DNA of 64,000 nt, from the NCBI RefSeq assembly GCF_013041615.1, contig NZ_JABEPQ010000002.1, forward strand, positions 930,001 to 994,000. The letters run 5' to 3'. A program made the translations under genes and the position numbers. Origin of the DNA: Knoellia koreensis. Its GTDB lineage: Bacteria; Actinomycetota; Actinomycetes; Actinomycetales; Dermatophilaceae. The notes under the pieces were generated by a model. That model did no database searches. It saw nothing but the letters and a program-made list of their open reading frames with translations, and was not told where the DNA came from. Positions 1-8,927 of the stretch are shown piece after piece (position 1 is the stretch's first letter; the number at the start of each line of letters is the position of its first letter).

Positions 1-49
1 TGCAGCTCAGTGAAGCCACTTCATCGAAGCCTGTCAATATGGAGGTTCC

Positions 50-400
50 ATGCCCGGCCGCGCACTGCCCCTCGCGCCCGCCACGGAGGAGGCCTGCTGC
101 GGAAGCCTCGCCTCCGACGAGGCGATGACGACCGCGGACGCCGAGGCCACGGCATACCTCCTCAAGGCGGTGGCCGACCCGGCGCGGCTGCGCCTCCTGT
201 CCCTCATCCGTTCCTCGAAGGACCAGGAGGCCTGCGTCTGCGACCTCACCCCGGCCGTCGGGCTCTCGCAGCCGACCGTGAGCCACCACCTCAAGGTGCT
301 GACCGAGGCCGGGCTGCTCACCCGCGAGCGCCGCGGCACGTGGGCGTGGTTCCGGCTCGTCCCCGAGCGGCTCGACGACCTCGCCGCGATCTTCCGCTGA
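50..400 (+). CDS. ArsR-family metal(loid)-responsive repressor
   Basis: Winged-helix repressor of the ArsR/SmtB family, 116 residues. The recognition helix is around residues 72-84 (LSQPTVSHHLKVL). Just before it is A-C-V-C-D-L with Cys62 and Cys64, the CxC pair that arsenite- and some cadmium-sensing members use as metal ligands, and a further Cys16-Cys17 pair lies near the N-terminus; a thiophilic metal or arsenic signal is therefore inferred. The start is fixed by GGAGG at 41-45, four bases before the ATG. The next gene is another ArsR-family member with a different sensor site, so the two probably answer to different metals. Its own target may lie upstream, outside the window. Confidence 0.85.
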   Translation: MPGRALPLAPATEEACCGSLASDEAMTTADAEATAYLLKAVADPARLRLLSLIRSSKDQEACVCDLTPAVGLSQPTVSHHLKVLTEAGLLTRERRGTWAWFRLVPERLDDLAAIFR

Positions 401-411
401 GCTCGGCTTAC

Positions 412-433
412 TATTTGCGTATGCACGCAAATA
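412..433. promoter_or_regulatory. Perfect inverted repeat, probable KmtR operator
   Basis: Arms TATTTGCGT and ACGCAAATA are separated by ATGC, and that ATG is the start codon of the repressor gene at 421. ArsR-family dimers bind such AT-rich dyads inside GC-rich DNA. An operator lying over the start codon implies tight autoregulation, and the downstream exporter would be co-repressed. No Shine-Dalgarno sequence precedes the ATG, so the mRNA is probably leaderless or nearly so. Confidence 0.75.
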
Positions 434-780
434 CGCAACCACCTGACCTGGACGAGGACTTCGTCACCGTGGCGGTCGAGGTCCTGCGCGTGCTCGCCGA
501 CCCGACGCGGCTTCGGCTGGCCGGTGCGCTGCTCGACGAGGAGAAGTCGGTGACCCAGCTCGCCTCCGAGCTGGAGCGTCCCGTGCCGGGCATCTCCCAG
601 CACCTTGCCAAGCTGCGCATGGCCCGCCTCGTGACGACCAGGCGGCAGGGGACCTCGGTTCTCTACCGCGTGGAGAACGGTCACGTGCGCCAGCTCGTCC
701 TCGACACCTTGGGCCACGTGGAGCACCTGCTCGATGCGGTGCCCGCACACCACCGCGGCACCGACGGGACGGCGTCGTGA
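421..780 (+). CDS. kmtR: KmtR-like nickel/cobalt-sensing ArsR repressor
   Basis: ArsR-family repressor of 119 residues that closely resembles M. tuberculosis KmtR from memory (LADPTRLRL, then SQHLAKLRMARLV in the recognition region). The Ni/Co ligands reported for KmtR are H88, E101, H102, H110 and H111. With the ATG at 421 this protein has His88, Glu101, His102, His110 and His111 at exactly those numbers, which supports both the assignment and the start. KmtR controls a cation diffusion facilitator, and here such a gene follows directly, its GTG overlapping this gene's TGA (GTGA). The operator is the palindrome at 412-433. Confidence 0.85.
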   Translation: MHANTQPPDLDEDFVTVAVEVLRVLADPTRLRLAGALLDEEKSVTQLASELERPVPGISQHLAKLRMARLVTTRRQGTSVLYRVENGHVRQLVLDTLGHVEHLLDAVPAHHRGTDGTAS

Positions 781-1802
781 GTTGCGGCGACCACGGCCGC
801 GCCCACGCGGCATACGACGCGCACGACCACGACCACGACCACGACAGCACCTTCGCGGGGCGGCTGCGACACCTGCTGTCCGAGCTGTTCGGCGCCCACT
901 CCCACGACGCCACCGACCAGGTCGACGCCGCGCTGGAGGCTGACGCGCGCGGTCGACGTGCCCTCTGGATCAGCCTGGGCGTCCTCGCCGTGACGGCTGC
1001 CGCCCAGGCCGTCATCGTCGCGTTCACCGGCTCAGTGGCCCTGCTCGGTGACACCCTCCACAACGTCGCCGACGCGCTCACCGCGGTACCGCTGCTGGTC
1101 GCCTTCGCCCTGGCGCGCAAGTCGGCCAACGACCGCTACACCTACGGCTACGGGCGCGCCGAGGACCTCGCCGGCCTCTTCGTGGTGGCGATGATCGCGT
1201 TGTCGAGCATCCTCGCCGGCTACGAGGCGATCAAGCGTCTGCTCGACCCCCAGGACGTCAGCCACCTCTGGGCGGTGGCGGCGGCCGGAGTCGTCGGCTT
1301 CGCTGGCAACGAGGTGGTGGCGCGATACCGCATCAGGGTCGGCCGCCAGATCGGCTCCGCGGCCCTCGTGGCCGACGGCCTGCACGCGCGCACCGACGGC
1401 TTCACGTCGTTGGCAGTCGTCCTCGGCGCCGCTGGGGTCGCGGCCGGGCTCCCGTGGGCCGACCCGGTCATCGGGCTGCTGATCGCGATCGCCATCCTCG
1501 GCGTGCTCCGGTCTGCGGCTCGGCAGGTCGGGGCGCGACTGATGGATGCCGTCGACCCCGAGCTGGTCGGCACCGCTCGCGAGGCGCTCGGCTCGGCGCG
1601 CGGTGTCCAGGCCGTGCGAACGGTGCAGCTGCGCTGGATCGGCCACACCCTGCACGCCGAGGCCGACCTCACCGTCGCAGACGGGCTCACGATCGAGCAG
1701 GCCCACGCCATCGCCCACCACGCCGAGTCACACCTCGTCGACCGGTTGCCCAGGCTCGCCGCCGCGAACGTCCACGTCAGCCCGGTGAGCGCCCACCACT
1801 GA
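777..1802 (+). CDS. Cation diffusion facilitator (metal exporter)
   Basis: Inner-membrane divalent-metal/proton antiporter of the CDF family, 341 residues with about six transmembrane helices. The N-terminus is rich in His and Asp (alternating HDHDHDHD near residues 16-23), a typical cytosolic metal-collecting loop. Transport-site motifs are GDTLHNVADAL in TM2 and ADGLHARTDG in TM5 (the HxxxD signature). The C-terminal cytosolic domain runs from about residue 245. The GTG start overlaps the repressor's stop, so translation is coupled. Ni/Co export is inferred from the KmtR-type regulator; Zn or Cd cannot be excluded. Confidence 0.88.
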   Translation: MSCGDHGRAHAAYDAHDHDHDHDSTFAGRLRHLLSELFGAHSHDATDQVDAALEADARGRRALWISLGVLAVTAAAQAVIVAFTGSVALLGDTLHNVADALTAVPLLVAFALARKSANDRYTYGYGRAEDLAGLFVVAMIALSSILAGYEAIKRLLDPQDVSHLWAVAAAGVVGFAGNEVVARYRIRVGRQIGSAALVADGLHARTDGFTSLAVVLGAAGVAAGLPWADPVIGLLIAIAILGVLRSAARQVGARLMDAVDPELVGTAREALGSARGVQAVRTVQLRWIGHTLHAEADLTVADGLTIEQAHAIAHHAESHLVDRLPRLAAANVHVSPVSAHH

Positions 1803-1807
1803 ACCAG

Positions 1808-2434
1808 TCAGCAGTTCGCATCGAGCATCCCCTCGATCGCGGTCTTCTCGGCCGAGTCGACGGCCAGGTCCCAGAAGTACTTCACGTTGATCCACTCACG
1901 CACGTACTCGCACCGCCACGCCGTCCGCGTCGGCTGCCACTGCGCGGGGTCCTTGTCGCCCTTGCTGCGGTTGCTCGACGCCGACACCGCGATGAGCTGG
2001 GGCCGGGTGAGGTCGTTGGCGAACGCCTTGCGCTGGTCACTGGTCCACGCGTCGGCGCCCGAGCCCCATGCCTCGGCGAGCGGCACGACGTGGTCGATGT
2101 CGAAGGTCGACGGGTCGCTGGTCGAGACACCGTCGTAGACGCTGAACCACGACCCCTTCGTCGCCGCGCAGCTGCTGTCCACCACGACGCCGGTGCCGTC
2201 ACGCTTGATGACGCTCTCGCGGGTGGTGCAGCCGTTCACGGTGATCCAGTGCGTGAACAGGGTCCGGTCGTAGCCCACGTTGTCCTCCGCACGCACCGCC
2301 AGCTGCGTGAGCTGGCTGCGTGAGTCACTCACGCTCGGGGCGGGCGGTGGCAGAGCGGCGGCGGCATCGGCACCAACCGGCACCGCGACGAGGGCGAGGA
2401 TGGCGACGGCAAGGGCGCGCGGGGTTCTGGCCAT
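1808..2434 (-). CDS. Secreted HNH-family nuclease (DUF1524-like)
   Basis: Predicted exported nuclease of 208 residues. The N-terminus MARTPRALAVAILALVAVPV is a signal peptide. The mature protein carries the HNH-like core FDIDHVVPLAEAWGSG followed by RKAFANDL and SNRSKGDKDP..W, the pattern of small secreted actinobacterial endonucleases of the GmrSD/DUF1524 type. Two Cys pairs may form disulfides. I chose the ATG at 2434 because it starts the signal peptide; an in-frame GTG at 2506 would put 24 extra residues before it. It converges on the CDF gene with a 5-bp gap. Nutrient DNA breakdown or competitor attack are both possible. Confidence 0.75.
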   Translation of the reverse strand: MARTPRALAVAILALVAVPVGADAAAALPPPAPSVSDSRSQLTQLAVRAEDNVGYDRTLFTHWITVNGCTTRESVIKRDGTGVVVDSSCAATKGSWFSVYDGVSTSDPSTFDIDHVVPLAEAWGSGADAWTSDQRKAFANDLTRPQLIAVSASSNRSKGDKDPAQWQPTRTAWRCEYVREWINVKYFWDLAVDSAEKTAIEGMLDANC

Positions 2435-2565
2435 GAGCACCGACCCTGCACCTGCGGCGGCGCCCGTGGGCAACCACCGCACCAACGCCGGGTTCGTGTT
2501 TGGCACGGGTTGTCCAAGGTGGGGTCAAGTGTGCCGCCAGCGGCGCCCTTGGCTAGTTTTCGGGT

Positions 2566-3243
2566 ATGCCGCCTGCTCCCCTGACCGACCTCGTGCACCC
2601 TTCGTGGGTGCCGGCGTTGGAACCGGTCGCGGACACGGTGGCCGAGCTGGGTGAGTTCCTGCGGGCCGAGGTCGCGGCGGGGCGGGGCTACCTGCCGGCG
2701 GGCGAGCACGTGCTGCGCGCCTTCGAACGGCCGCTCGACGACGTGCGGGTCCTCATCGTCGGCCAGGACCCCTACCCCACCCCGGGCCACGCGGTGGGAC
2801 TGTCGTTCTCGGTGGCCCCGGACGTCCGGCCCATCCCCAAGTCGCTCGTCAACATCTACAAGGAGCTCCAGACCGACCTCGGTGTCCCCGCACCCACCAA
2901 CGGTGACCTCTCACCGTGGGCCGACCACGGCGTGCTCCTGCTCAACCGCGTCCTGACCGTCCGGCCGGGCACGCCGGCCAGCCACCGCGGCAAGGGCTGG
3001 GAGCACGTCACCGCCGCCGCCATCAGCGCCCTCGTCGAGCGCGGCGGGCCGCTCGTGGCGATCCTGTGGGGCAGGGACGCGCGCAACCTCGCGCCGCACC
3101 TCCACGGCATACCAGCCATCGAAAGTCCCCACCCCTCACCGCTTTCCGCGCACTCGGGATTCTTCGGGTCGCGCCCGTTCAGCCGCGCCAACGAGCTGCT
3201 CGCACAGCAGGGCGCCGACCCCGTCGACTGGAGGCTGCCGTGA
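2566..3243 (+). CDS. ung: Uracil-DNA glycosylase
   Basis: Family 1 UDG, 225 residues, which removes uracil from DNA in base excision repair. The water-activating loop [11 protein letters not shown] holds the catalytic Asp, and the leucine loop [18 protein letters not shown] holds the catalytic His. Length is normal. There is no Shine-Dalgarno; a TAGTTT box starts 12 bases before the ATG, as expected for a leaderless transcript. The next gene overlaps its stop (GTGA). Confidence 0.95.
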   Translation: MPPAPLTDLVHPSWVPALEPVADTVAELGEFLRAEVAAGRGYLPAGEHVLRAFERPLDDVRVLIVGQDPYPTPGHAVGLSFSVAPDVRPIPKSLVNIYKELQTDLGVPAPTNGDLSPWADHGVLLLNRVLTVRPGTPASHRGKGWEHVTAAAISALVERGGPLVAILWGRDARNLAPHLHGIPAIESPHPSPLSAHSGFFGSRPFSRANELLAQQGADPVDWRLP

Positions 3244-4070
3244 CCGACAACGCCACCCACCTGCCCGAACGCGGCAAGGTCTGGCACCGCTACGTCGCCA
3301 TTGGCGACTCCTTCACCGAAGGCATGTCCGACGAGGTGCCCGGACAGCCAGGGGTGTATGCCGGGTGGGCCGACCGGCTCGCGGGTCACCTTGCGCAGCT
3401 GGCCGGTGGCGACTTCGAGTACGCGAACCTGGCGGTCCGGGGTCGGTTGCTCGCGGATGTCGTTGGGCCGCAGCTGGATGCGGCGATTGCGCTGGGCCCG
3501 GACCTGGTCTCGATGGTGGGCGGCGGCAACGACATCCTGCGACCCAAGGCCGACCTCGACGCGATCGCCGGGCAGCTCGAGGCTGCTGTCGTCCGGCTGC
3601 GCGAGGCGGGCGCGGACGTGCTGCTCGCGACGCCGACGGACCCGGCCGGCGCACCGGTGCTCAGGCACCTGCGCGGGCGGCACGCGATCCACTCGGCCAA
3701 CGTGTTCAGCATCGCCCAGCAGCACGGCGCCTACGTCATCAACCAGTGGGGCATGAAGGCGCTGCTCGACTGGCGCATGTGGTCCGAGGACCGCATCCAC
3801 ATGACGAGCGAGGGGCACCGCCGGGTGGCGCTCAACGCGCTGTCGGCGCTGGGTCACGACACCGACCGCGCCGACTGGTCGACGCCGCTGCCGCCTCCGC
3901 CGCCGGTGTCGCGACGCGAGTCGGCGGCCGCGAACGCGGAGTGGGCGAAGACGCACCTCGCGCCGTGGGTGCAGCGTCGGCTGCGCGGCGAGTCCTCGGG
4001 TGACCGGGTGCAGGCCAAGCGTCCCGCCCTGGCACCGGTCGACCTGCCCGACACGGTGGACCATGACTGA
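3240..4070 (+). CDS. SGNH/GDSL-family hydrolase
   Basis: Predicted esterase of 276 residues. Block I is AIGDSFTEG (nucleophilic Ser), block III is VGGGNDIL (Gly/Asn oxyanion hole), and block V is [10 protein letters not shown] (catalytic Asp-His). No signal peptide is seen, so it is probably cytosolic. The C-terminal 60 residues are Pro-rich and basic and look linker-like. The GTG overlaps the ung stop, and the gene ends 8 bases inside argS, so ung, this gene and argS form a tightly packed operon. Substrate unknown. Confidence 0.85.
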   Translation: MTDNATHLPERGKVWHRYVAIGDSFTEGMSDEVPGQPGVYAGWADRLAGHLAQLAGGDFEYANLAVRGRLLADVVGPQLDAAIALGPDLVSMVGGGNDILRPKADLDAIAGQLEAAVVRLREAGADVLLATPTDPAGAPVLRHLRGRHAIHSANVFSIAQQHGAYVINQWGMKALLDWRMWSEDRIHMTSEGHRRVALNALSALGHDTDRADWSTPLPPPPPVSRRESAAANAEWAKTHLAPWVQRRLRGESSGDRVQAKRPALAPVDLPDTVDHD

Positions 4071-5922
4071 CCCGGCATCCGCCCTCGCGCCACGGGTGCA
4101 GGCCGCCATCCGGGCCGCTCTGGGTGATGAGTTCGCCGACACCGATCCCGTCATCCGCCCCTTCGCGCTCAAGACCAAGAAGGGGCCTAACACCAAGCAG
4201 GACAAGGGTTTCCAGCCCGGTGGGGGCACGGCTGCACCGACGCGGCCAGCAGCCGACCTGCAGGTGAATGCCGCGATGTCGCTGGCCAAGCGGGCGGGGC
4301 GTCCGCCACGCGAGGTGGCCGAGGCGATCGTGGCGGCCCTGCGCGAGGCAGGGGTCGACGACCTCGTCGCTGGGCTGGAGGTGGCGGGTCCCGGCTTCGT
4401 CAACGTGACGCTGGCCGACGACTGGGTGACCGGCGCGACCCGTGAGCTGCTCGCGGACGACCGGCTCGGCATACCGACCCCGGCCCGTGAGGTCATCCCG
4501 ATCGACTACTCCTCGCCCAACGTGGCCAAGGAGATGCACGTCGGTCACCTGCGCACGACGGTGGTCGGCGACTCACTCGCGCGCACCCTCGAGCGGCTCG
4601 GGCACCACGTCATCCGGCAGAACCACATCGGCGACTGGGGCACGCCGTTCGGCATGCTCGTCGAGCACCTGCTCGAGGTCGGCGAGGACTCGGCCGAGGC
4701 GGAGCTGCTCGAGGTCGACCCGAACGCGTTCTACCAGGCGGCCAACGCGAAGTACCGGGCGACGAAGGACGACCCGTCGCCCGACTCGTTTGCCGTGCGG
4801 GCGCGACGCCGGGTGACCCTGCTCCAAAGCGGCGACGCCGAGACCTACCGCATCTGGGAGCAGCTGCTCGACCGGTCCAAGGCCTACTTCAACCGGGTCT
4901 ACGACGAGCTCGACATCACGCTCACCGACGCCGACCTCGACGGTGAGTCCCGTTACAACGACGAGCTGCCCGCCATCGGCGCCGACCTCGAGGAGCGCGG
5001 CATCGCCGAGGTCAGCGACGGGGCGTTGTGCGTGTTTCTCGACGGCTACACGGGGCGAGACGGCGCGCGCCTGCCGCTCATCGTCCGCAAGTCCGACGGC
5101 GGCTACGGCTACGCCACGACCGACATCGCCACCCTGCGTCACCGGTCGCTCGACCTCGACGCCGACCGCGCCCTCTACGTCGTCGGCGCACCGCAGCACC
5201 TGCACTTCGAGATGTCCTGGAAGGCCACCGAGCTCGCCGGCTGGACCCGCGACAAGACCCGCCCGATCCACGTCCAGATCGGCAACGTCCTCGGCACCGA
5301 CGGCAAGCTCCTGCGCACCCGCTCCGGCGACCTCGTGTCGCTGCAGTCGCTCGTCGACTCCGCGATCGAGCGCGCGGCCCAGGTCGTGGCCGAGTCGCGG
5401 CCCGACCTCGACGAGGTGGCCCGCGGCAGCATCGCCCACGCCGTCGGCATCGCCGCCATCAAGTACGCCGACCTGTCGGTCTCGCACGACAGCGAGTACG
5501 TCTTCGACCTCGACCGGATGGTCGCGCTGACCGGCAACACCGGCCCCTACCTGCAGTACGCCGCGGCACGCATCCGGTCGATCCTGCGCCGGGCGGCATC
5601 GGAGGGCGGCTCCGGCGAGGTGCCGGCAGCCGACCAACCAGTGCTCGAGCTCACCGAGCCGGCCGAACGGGCGCTGGCGCTCCGGCTGCTCGACTACGGA
5701 CGCGTCGTGGCCGAGGTCGGGGACACGCTCGAGCCGCACCGCCTCGCGGCATACCTCTTCGACCTCGCCTCGGCGTTCACGACCTTCTACGAGCACTGCC
5801 CCGTGCTCAAGGCGCCGACCCCGCAGGTGCGGGCCAGCCGGTTGGAGCTGTGCACCCTCACGCTGCGCGTCCTCACCGATGGCCTCGGCCTGCTCGGCAT
5901 CACCGCCCCCGACGAGATGTGA
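4063..5922 (+). CDS. argS: Arginyl-tRNA synthetase
   Basis: Class I aminoacyl-tRNA synthetase of 619 residues that charges tRNA-Arg. Seen: an N-terminal additional domain, the nucleotide-binding signature SSPNVAKEMHVGHLRTT (HVGH is the HIGH motif), QNHIGDWGTPFG, and the C-terminal anticodon-binding DALR domain (GPYLQYAAARIRSILRRA). ArgRS normally lacks a clear KMSKS, and none is seen. ATG 4063 overlaps the preceding gene; an in-frame upstream start at 4000 would lie deep in that gene and is less likely. Confidence 0.96.
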   Translation: MTDPASALAPRVQAAIRAALGDEFADTDPVIRPFALKTKKGPNTKQDKGFQPGGGTAAPTRPAADLQVNAAMSLAKRAGRPPREVAEAIVAALREAGVDDLVAGLEVAGPGFVNVTLADDWVTGATRELLADDRLGIPTPAREVIPIDYSSPNVAKEMHVGHLRTTVVGDSLARTLERLGHHVIRQNHIGDWGTPFGMLVEHLLEVGEDSAEAELLEVDPNAFYQAANAKYRATKDDPSPDSFAVRARRRVTLLQSGDAETYRIWEQLLDRSKAYFNRVYDELDITLTDADLDGESRYNDELPAIGADLEERGIAEVSDGALCVFLDGYTGRDGARLPLIVRKSDGGYGYATTDIATLRHRSLDLDADRALYVVGAPQHLHFEMSWKATELAGWTRDKTRPIHVQIGNVLGTDGKLLRTRSGDLVSLQSLVDSAIERAAQVVAESRPDLDEVARGSIAHAVGIAAIKYADLSVSHDSEYVFDLDRMVALTGNTGPYLQYAAARIRSILRRAASEGGSGEVPAADQPVLELTEPAERALALRLLDYGRVVAEVGDTLEPHRLAAYLFDLASAFTTFYEHCPVLKAPTPQVRASRLELCTLTLRVLTDGLGLLGITAPDEM

Positions 5923-6016
5923 CGCCCTCGGAGCCCCCGCACAAGGCAAGTGAGCGACGCCCCAGCCCCGCCGCGACGATTTAGTTGGACGTCCTAGCAA
6001 CCTCTACCCTGTGGGC

Positions 6017-7186
6017 ATGCCTGCGACGCGTCTGATGCCCACCGAGGAGGGCCAGGACCTCATCGACCTCACCCGCGAGATCTGCGCCAAGGAGCTCCTG
6101 CCGCAGGTCGACGAGGCCGAGCGCCGCGCCGCCACCACCCCCGAACTGCCGGTCGACGCGTTCCGCACCCTCGGCAAGGCCGGCCTGCTGTCGCTCCCCT
6201 ACCCCGAGGAGTTCGGCGGCGCCGACCAGCCCTACGAGGTCTACCTCCAGGTCGTCGAGGAGATCGCGTGGGCATGGATGTCGGTCGCGGTGGGCGTCTC
6301 GGTCCACTCGCTCACCTGCTACCCCGTGGCCCAGTTCGGCACGCGCGCCCAGCAGGAGGCCCTGCTCCCCGCGATGCTCTCCGGCGACCAGCTCGGCGCC
6401 TACTGCCTCTCCGAGCGCGCGGCCGGTTCCGACATCGCCTCGATGACCACCAAGGCGACGCCCGACGACCAGGCCGACCCCACGGCATACCGAATCAAGG
6501 GCACCAAGGCCTGGATCAGCCACGCTGGTCACGCCGACTTCTACACGAGCTTCGTGCGCACGTCCGACGACGGCGGCCGCGGCCTGTCGTGCTTCGTCGT
6601 GCCGGGCGATGCGACCGGGCTGACGTTCGGCACCCCCGAGAAGAAGATGGGACTGCACTGCGACACGGTCAGCGAGGTGCACTTCGACGGGGTCGAGGTC
6701 GGCGCCGACCGGCTGGTCGGCGAGCGCGGGCAGGGCATGGCCATCGCACTGTCGGCCCTCGACTCCGGCCGGCTCGGAATCGCCGCTGCCGCAACGGGTC
6801 TCGCACAGCGCGCCCTCGACGACGCCGTCGCCTACGCCAAGGAGCGCGAGCAGTTCGGCCGGCCCATTGCCGACAACCAGGGCCTTGCGTTCATCCTCGC
6901 CGACATGGAGGCCGCCGTCACGAGCGCCCGCGCGGCCTTCCTCCACGCCGCCCGGCTCCGCGACGCAGGTCGCCCCTTCAGCAAGGAGGCGGCGGTCGCC
7001 AAGCTGGTCGCCACCGACAACGCGATGCGCGTGACCACCGACGCCGTCCAGGTGCTTGGCGGAGCCGGGTACACCCAAGACTTCCCGCTCGAGCGCTTCA
7101 TGCGCGAGGCCAAGGTGACCCAGATCTTCGAGGGCACCAACCAGATCCAGCGGCTCGTCATCGGACGCCACCTCCTGAAAGGCTGA
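6017..7186 (+). CDS. Acyl-CoA dehydrogenase
   Basis: FAD-dependent acyl-CoA dehydrogenase, 389 residues, catalysing alpha,beta-dehydrogenation of an acyl-CoA. FAD/substrate motifs YCLSERAAGSD and KAWISHAGHADFY are present, as is the C-terminal catalytic base in QIFEGTNQIQR (Glu). A TACCCT box begins exactly 12 bases before ATG 6017, supporting a leaderless start there; a GTG at 6011 is the alternative. It is followed 6 bases later by a short-chain dehydrogenase, suggesting a small oxidation operon for short or branched acyl-CoAs. Confidence 0.9.
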   Translation: MPATRLMPTEEGQDLIDLTREICAKELLPQVDEAERRAATTPELPVDAFRTLGKAGLLSLPYPEEFGGADQPYEVYLQVVEEIAWAWMSVAVGVSVHSLTCYPVAQFGTRAQQEALLPAMLSGDQLGAYCLSERAAGSDIASMTTKATPDDQADPTAYRIKGTKAWISHAGHADFYTSFVRTSDDGGRGLSCFVVPGDATGLTFGTPEKKMGLHCDTVSEVHFDGVEVGADRLVGERGQGMAIALSALDSGRLGIAAAATGLAQRALDDAVAYAKEREQFGRPIADNQGLAFILADMEAAVTSARAAFLHAARLRDAGRPFSKEAAVAKLVATDNAMRVTTDAVQVLGGAGYTQDFPLERFMREAKVTQIFEGTNQIQRLVIGRHLLKG

Positions 7187-7192
7187 AAACCC

Positions 7193-7957
7193 TTGCAGCT
7201 CAACGACTCCAGCGTCGCGCTCGTCACCGGTGGCGCATCCGGCCTCGGCGAGGCCACGGTCCGCCGCCTCCACGCCGACGGTGCCGCCGTCGTCATCCTC
7301 GACCTGCCGTCGTCGCCCGGCGAGGCCCTGGCCGCCGAGCTCGGCGACCGCGTCCGGTTCGCGCCGACCGACGTGCGCGACGAGGCGCAGGTGCAGGCCG
7401 CGATCGACACCGCGGCCGAGCTAGGCACGCTGCGCGTCGTCGTCAACTGCGCCGGCATCGGCACCCCCGGTCGCGTCGTCGGCAAGAACGGCCCGCTCGC
7501 CCTCGAGAAGTTCCAGTCGGTCATCGACATCAACCTCGTCGGCACCTTCAACGTCCTGCGCCTCGCCGCCGCCGCGATGATCCCGAACGAACCGGTCGAC
7601 GGCGACCGTGGCGTGAACGTCATGACCGCGTCGATCGCCGCCTATGACGGACAGATCGGACAGGCCGCGTATGCCGCGAGCAAGGGTGGCATCGTCGGCC
7701 TCACCCTGAGTGCCGCGCGGGACTTGGCAGACAAGGGAATCCGCGTCGTCACGGTGGCGCCCGGCACCTTCATGACGCCGATGCTGGCTGGCCTGCCCGA
7801 GGAGGCCACCAAGGTCCTCGAGACCCAGGTGCCGCACCCGTCGCGACTCGGCCAGCCCGCGGAGTACGCCAACCTGGTGCGCCACATCGTCGACAACGGG
7901 ATGCTCAACGGCGAGGTCATCCGGCTCGACGGCGCCCTGCGGATGCCCCCGCGCTGA
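7193..7957 (+). CDS. SDR-family 3-hydroxyacyl-CoA dehydrogenase (type II-like)
   Basis: Short-chain dehydrogenase of 254 residues. Rossmann motif [11 protein letters not shown] near residues 11-21, NCAG at about 85, catalytic Ser in [13 protein letters not shown], and YAASKGG (Tyr-Lys pair). Sequence style and pairing with an acyl-CoA dehydrogenase fit a 3-hydroxyacyl-CoA dehydrogenase of the HSD17B10 type acting in beta-oxidation or isoleucine breakdown; the exact substrate is inferred. The start is TTG at 7193 with GAAAGG about ten bases upstream. Confidence 0.85.
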   Translation: MQLNDSSVALVTGGASGLGEATVRRLHADGAAVVILDLPSSPGEALAAELGDRVRFAPTDVRDEAQVQAAIDTAAELGTLRVVVNCAGIGTPGRVVGKNGPLALEKFQSVIDINLVGTFNVLRLAAAAMIPNEPVDGDRGVNVMTASIAAYDGQIGQAAYAASKGGIVGLTLSAARDLADKGIRVVTVAPGTFMTPMLAGLPEEATKVLETQVPHPSRLGQPAEYANLVRHIVDNGMLNGEVIRLDGALRMPPR

Positions 7958-7967
7958 CCCCGGCACC

Positions 7968-8017
7968 GAGTCGTGTGGGTGTGGGTGCCCCATGGCGCAC
8001 GGAGACCCACACAACTC
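7968..8017 (+). terminator. Hairpin after the acyl-CoA operon
   Basis: Arms GAGTCGTGTGGGT and ACCCACACAACTC pair at 12 of 13 positions around a 24-base loop, eleven bases after the SDR stop. It ends immediately before the iron box of the next gene, so it also insulates that promoter. A GTGTGGGT-based arm recurs in the hairpin at 17924-17965. Confidence 0.65.
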
Positions 8018-8036
8018 GTGGGTTAGGCTTACCTAA
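8018..8036. promoter_or_regulatory. DtxR/IdeR-type iron box
   Basis: The 19 bases match 16 positions of the consensus TTAGGTTAGGCTAACCTAA (here centred on GGTTAGGCTTACC). It ends 2 bases before the start codon of the siderophore-interacting protein, so a bound iron-loaded repressor would block initiation. The same bases supply the likely -10 (TAGGCT). Confidence 0.85.
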
Positions 8037-8038
8037 CC

Positions 8039-8902
8039 ATGACTGAAGCAGCCACGCCCGCCCGCGCCAAGCGCACCGTCACCAGCGCCACCGTCGCGCG
8101 CACCGAGTGGCTCGCGCCCGACATGGTGCGCCTGGTGCTCACCGGGCCCGAGCTCGCGAACCTGCCCGAGCTCCAGCACACCGACCACTACGTCAAGCTG
8201 CTGTTCCCGGCGCCGGGCGCGGCATACCGCTGGCCCTTCGACCCCGACGAGCTGCGCGAGACCCTGCCACGCGAGCAGTGGCCGGTCACGCGGGCCTACA
8301 CGATCCGGTCCTTCGACCGCGAAACCCTCGAGCTGACAGTCGATTTCGTCGTCCACGGCGACGAGGGCATCGCCGGACCGTGGGCCGCAGCCGCCCAGCC
8401 CGGTGACGCGATCGGCTTCTTCGGACCGGGAGGCGCCTGGGGTCCGAGCCCCGTGGCCGACACGTTCCTCCTGGTCGGCGACGCCGCCGCCATCCCCGCC
8501 ATCGCCGCCGCCCTCGACCGGCTCCCACCGCACGCCGTTGCCCAGGCTTTTCTCGAGGTCGAGGACGCCACGACCCACGTCCCGCTCCCCCAGGGCGACA
8601 ACATCGCGGTCACCTGGGTGCACCACGCCGACGAGCCCGACCGCCCCGTCGGCGACCAGCTCGCCGAGGTGGTCCGGGCTGCTGGCCTGCCGACCGGTGA
8701 GGTCCACGCCTTCGTCCACGGCAACGCGGGCATGGTCAAGGACCTGCGCCGCTGGCTCTTCGTCGAGCGGGGCCTGCCCCGCGACCGGGTGTCGATCTCC
8801 GGCTACTGGCGCTCGGGCTTCACCGACGAGGGCTGGCGTTCGGTGAAGAAGGAGTTCACCGCCGAGATGGAGCGCGAGGAGCAGGCCCTCCAGTCCCACT
8901 GA
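8039..8902 (+). CDS. Siderophore-interacting protein (ferric-siderophore reductase)
   Basis: SIP/ViuB-family flavoprotein, 287 residues, which releases iron from imported ferric siderophores in the cytosol. The FAD-binding beta-barrel carries RAYTIRSFD and DFVVHGDEGIAGPWA; the NAD(P)H-binding half carries LLVGDAAAIPAIAA and ends GYWRSGFTDEGW, typical of the family. The ATG directly follows the iron box, so expression should be iron-repressed. It converges on an AraC-family regulator. Confidence 0.92.
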   Translation: MTEAATPARAKRTVTSATVARTEWLAPDMVRLVLTGPELANLPELQHTDHYVKLLFPAPGAAYRWPFDPDELRETLPREQWPVTRAYTIRSFDRETLELTVDFVVHGDEGIAGPWAAAAQPGDAIGFFGPGGAWGPSPVADTFLLVGDAAAIPAIAAALDRLPPHAVAQAFLEVEDATTHVPLPQGDNIAVTWVHHADEPDRPVGDQLAEVVRAAGLPTGEVHAFVHGNAGMVKDLRRWLFVERGLPRDRVSISGYWRSGFTDEGWRSVKKEFTAEMEREEQALQSH

Positions 8903-8927
8903 CGACGCACGGCCGTATGCCGCCCGC

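Noticed and set aside
21-43. Operator for the first ArsR gene around CATCGAAGCCTGTCAAT
   Set aside because: The two halves do not form a convincing inverted repeat.
10-780. Extending the KmtR-like gene upstream to base 10
   Set aside because: That would overlap the first ArsR gene completely; ATG 421 gives exact agreement with KmtR ligand numbering.
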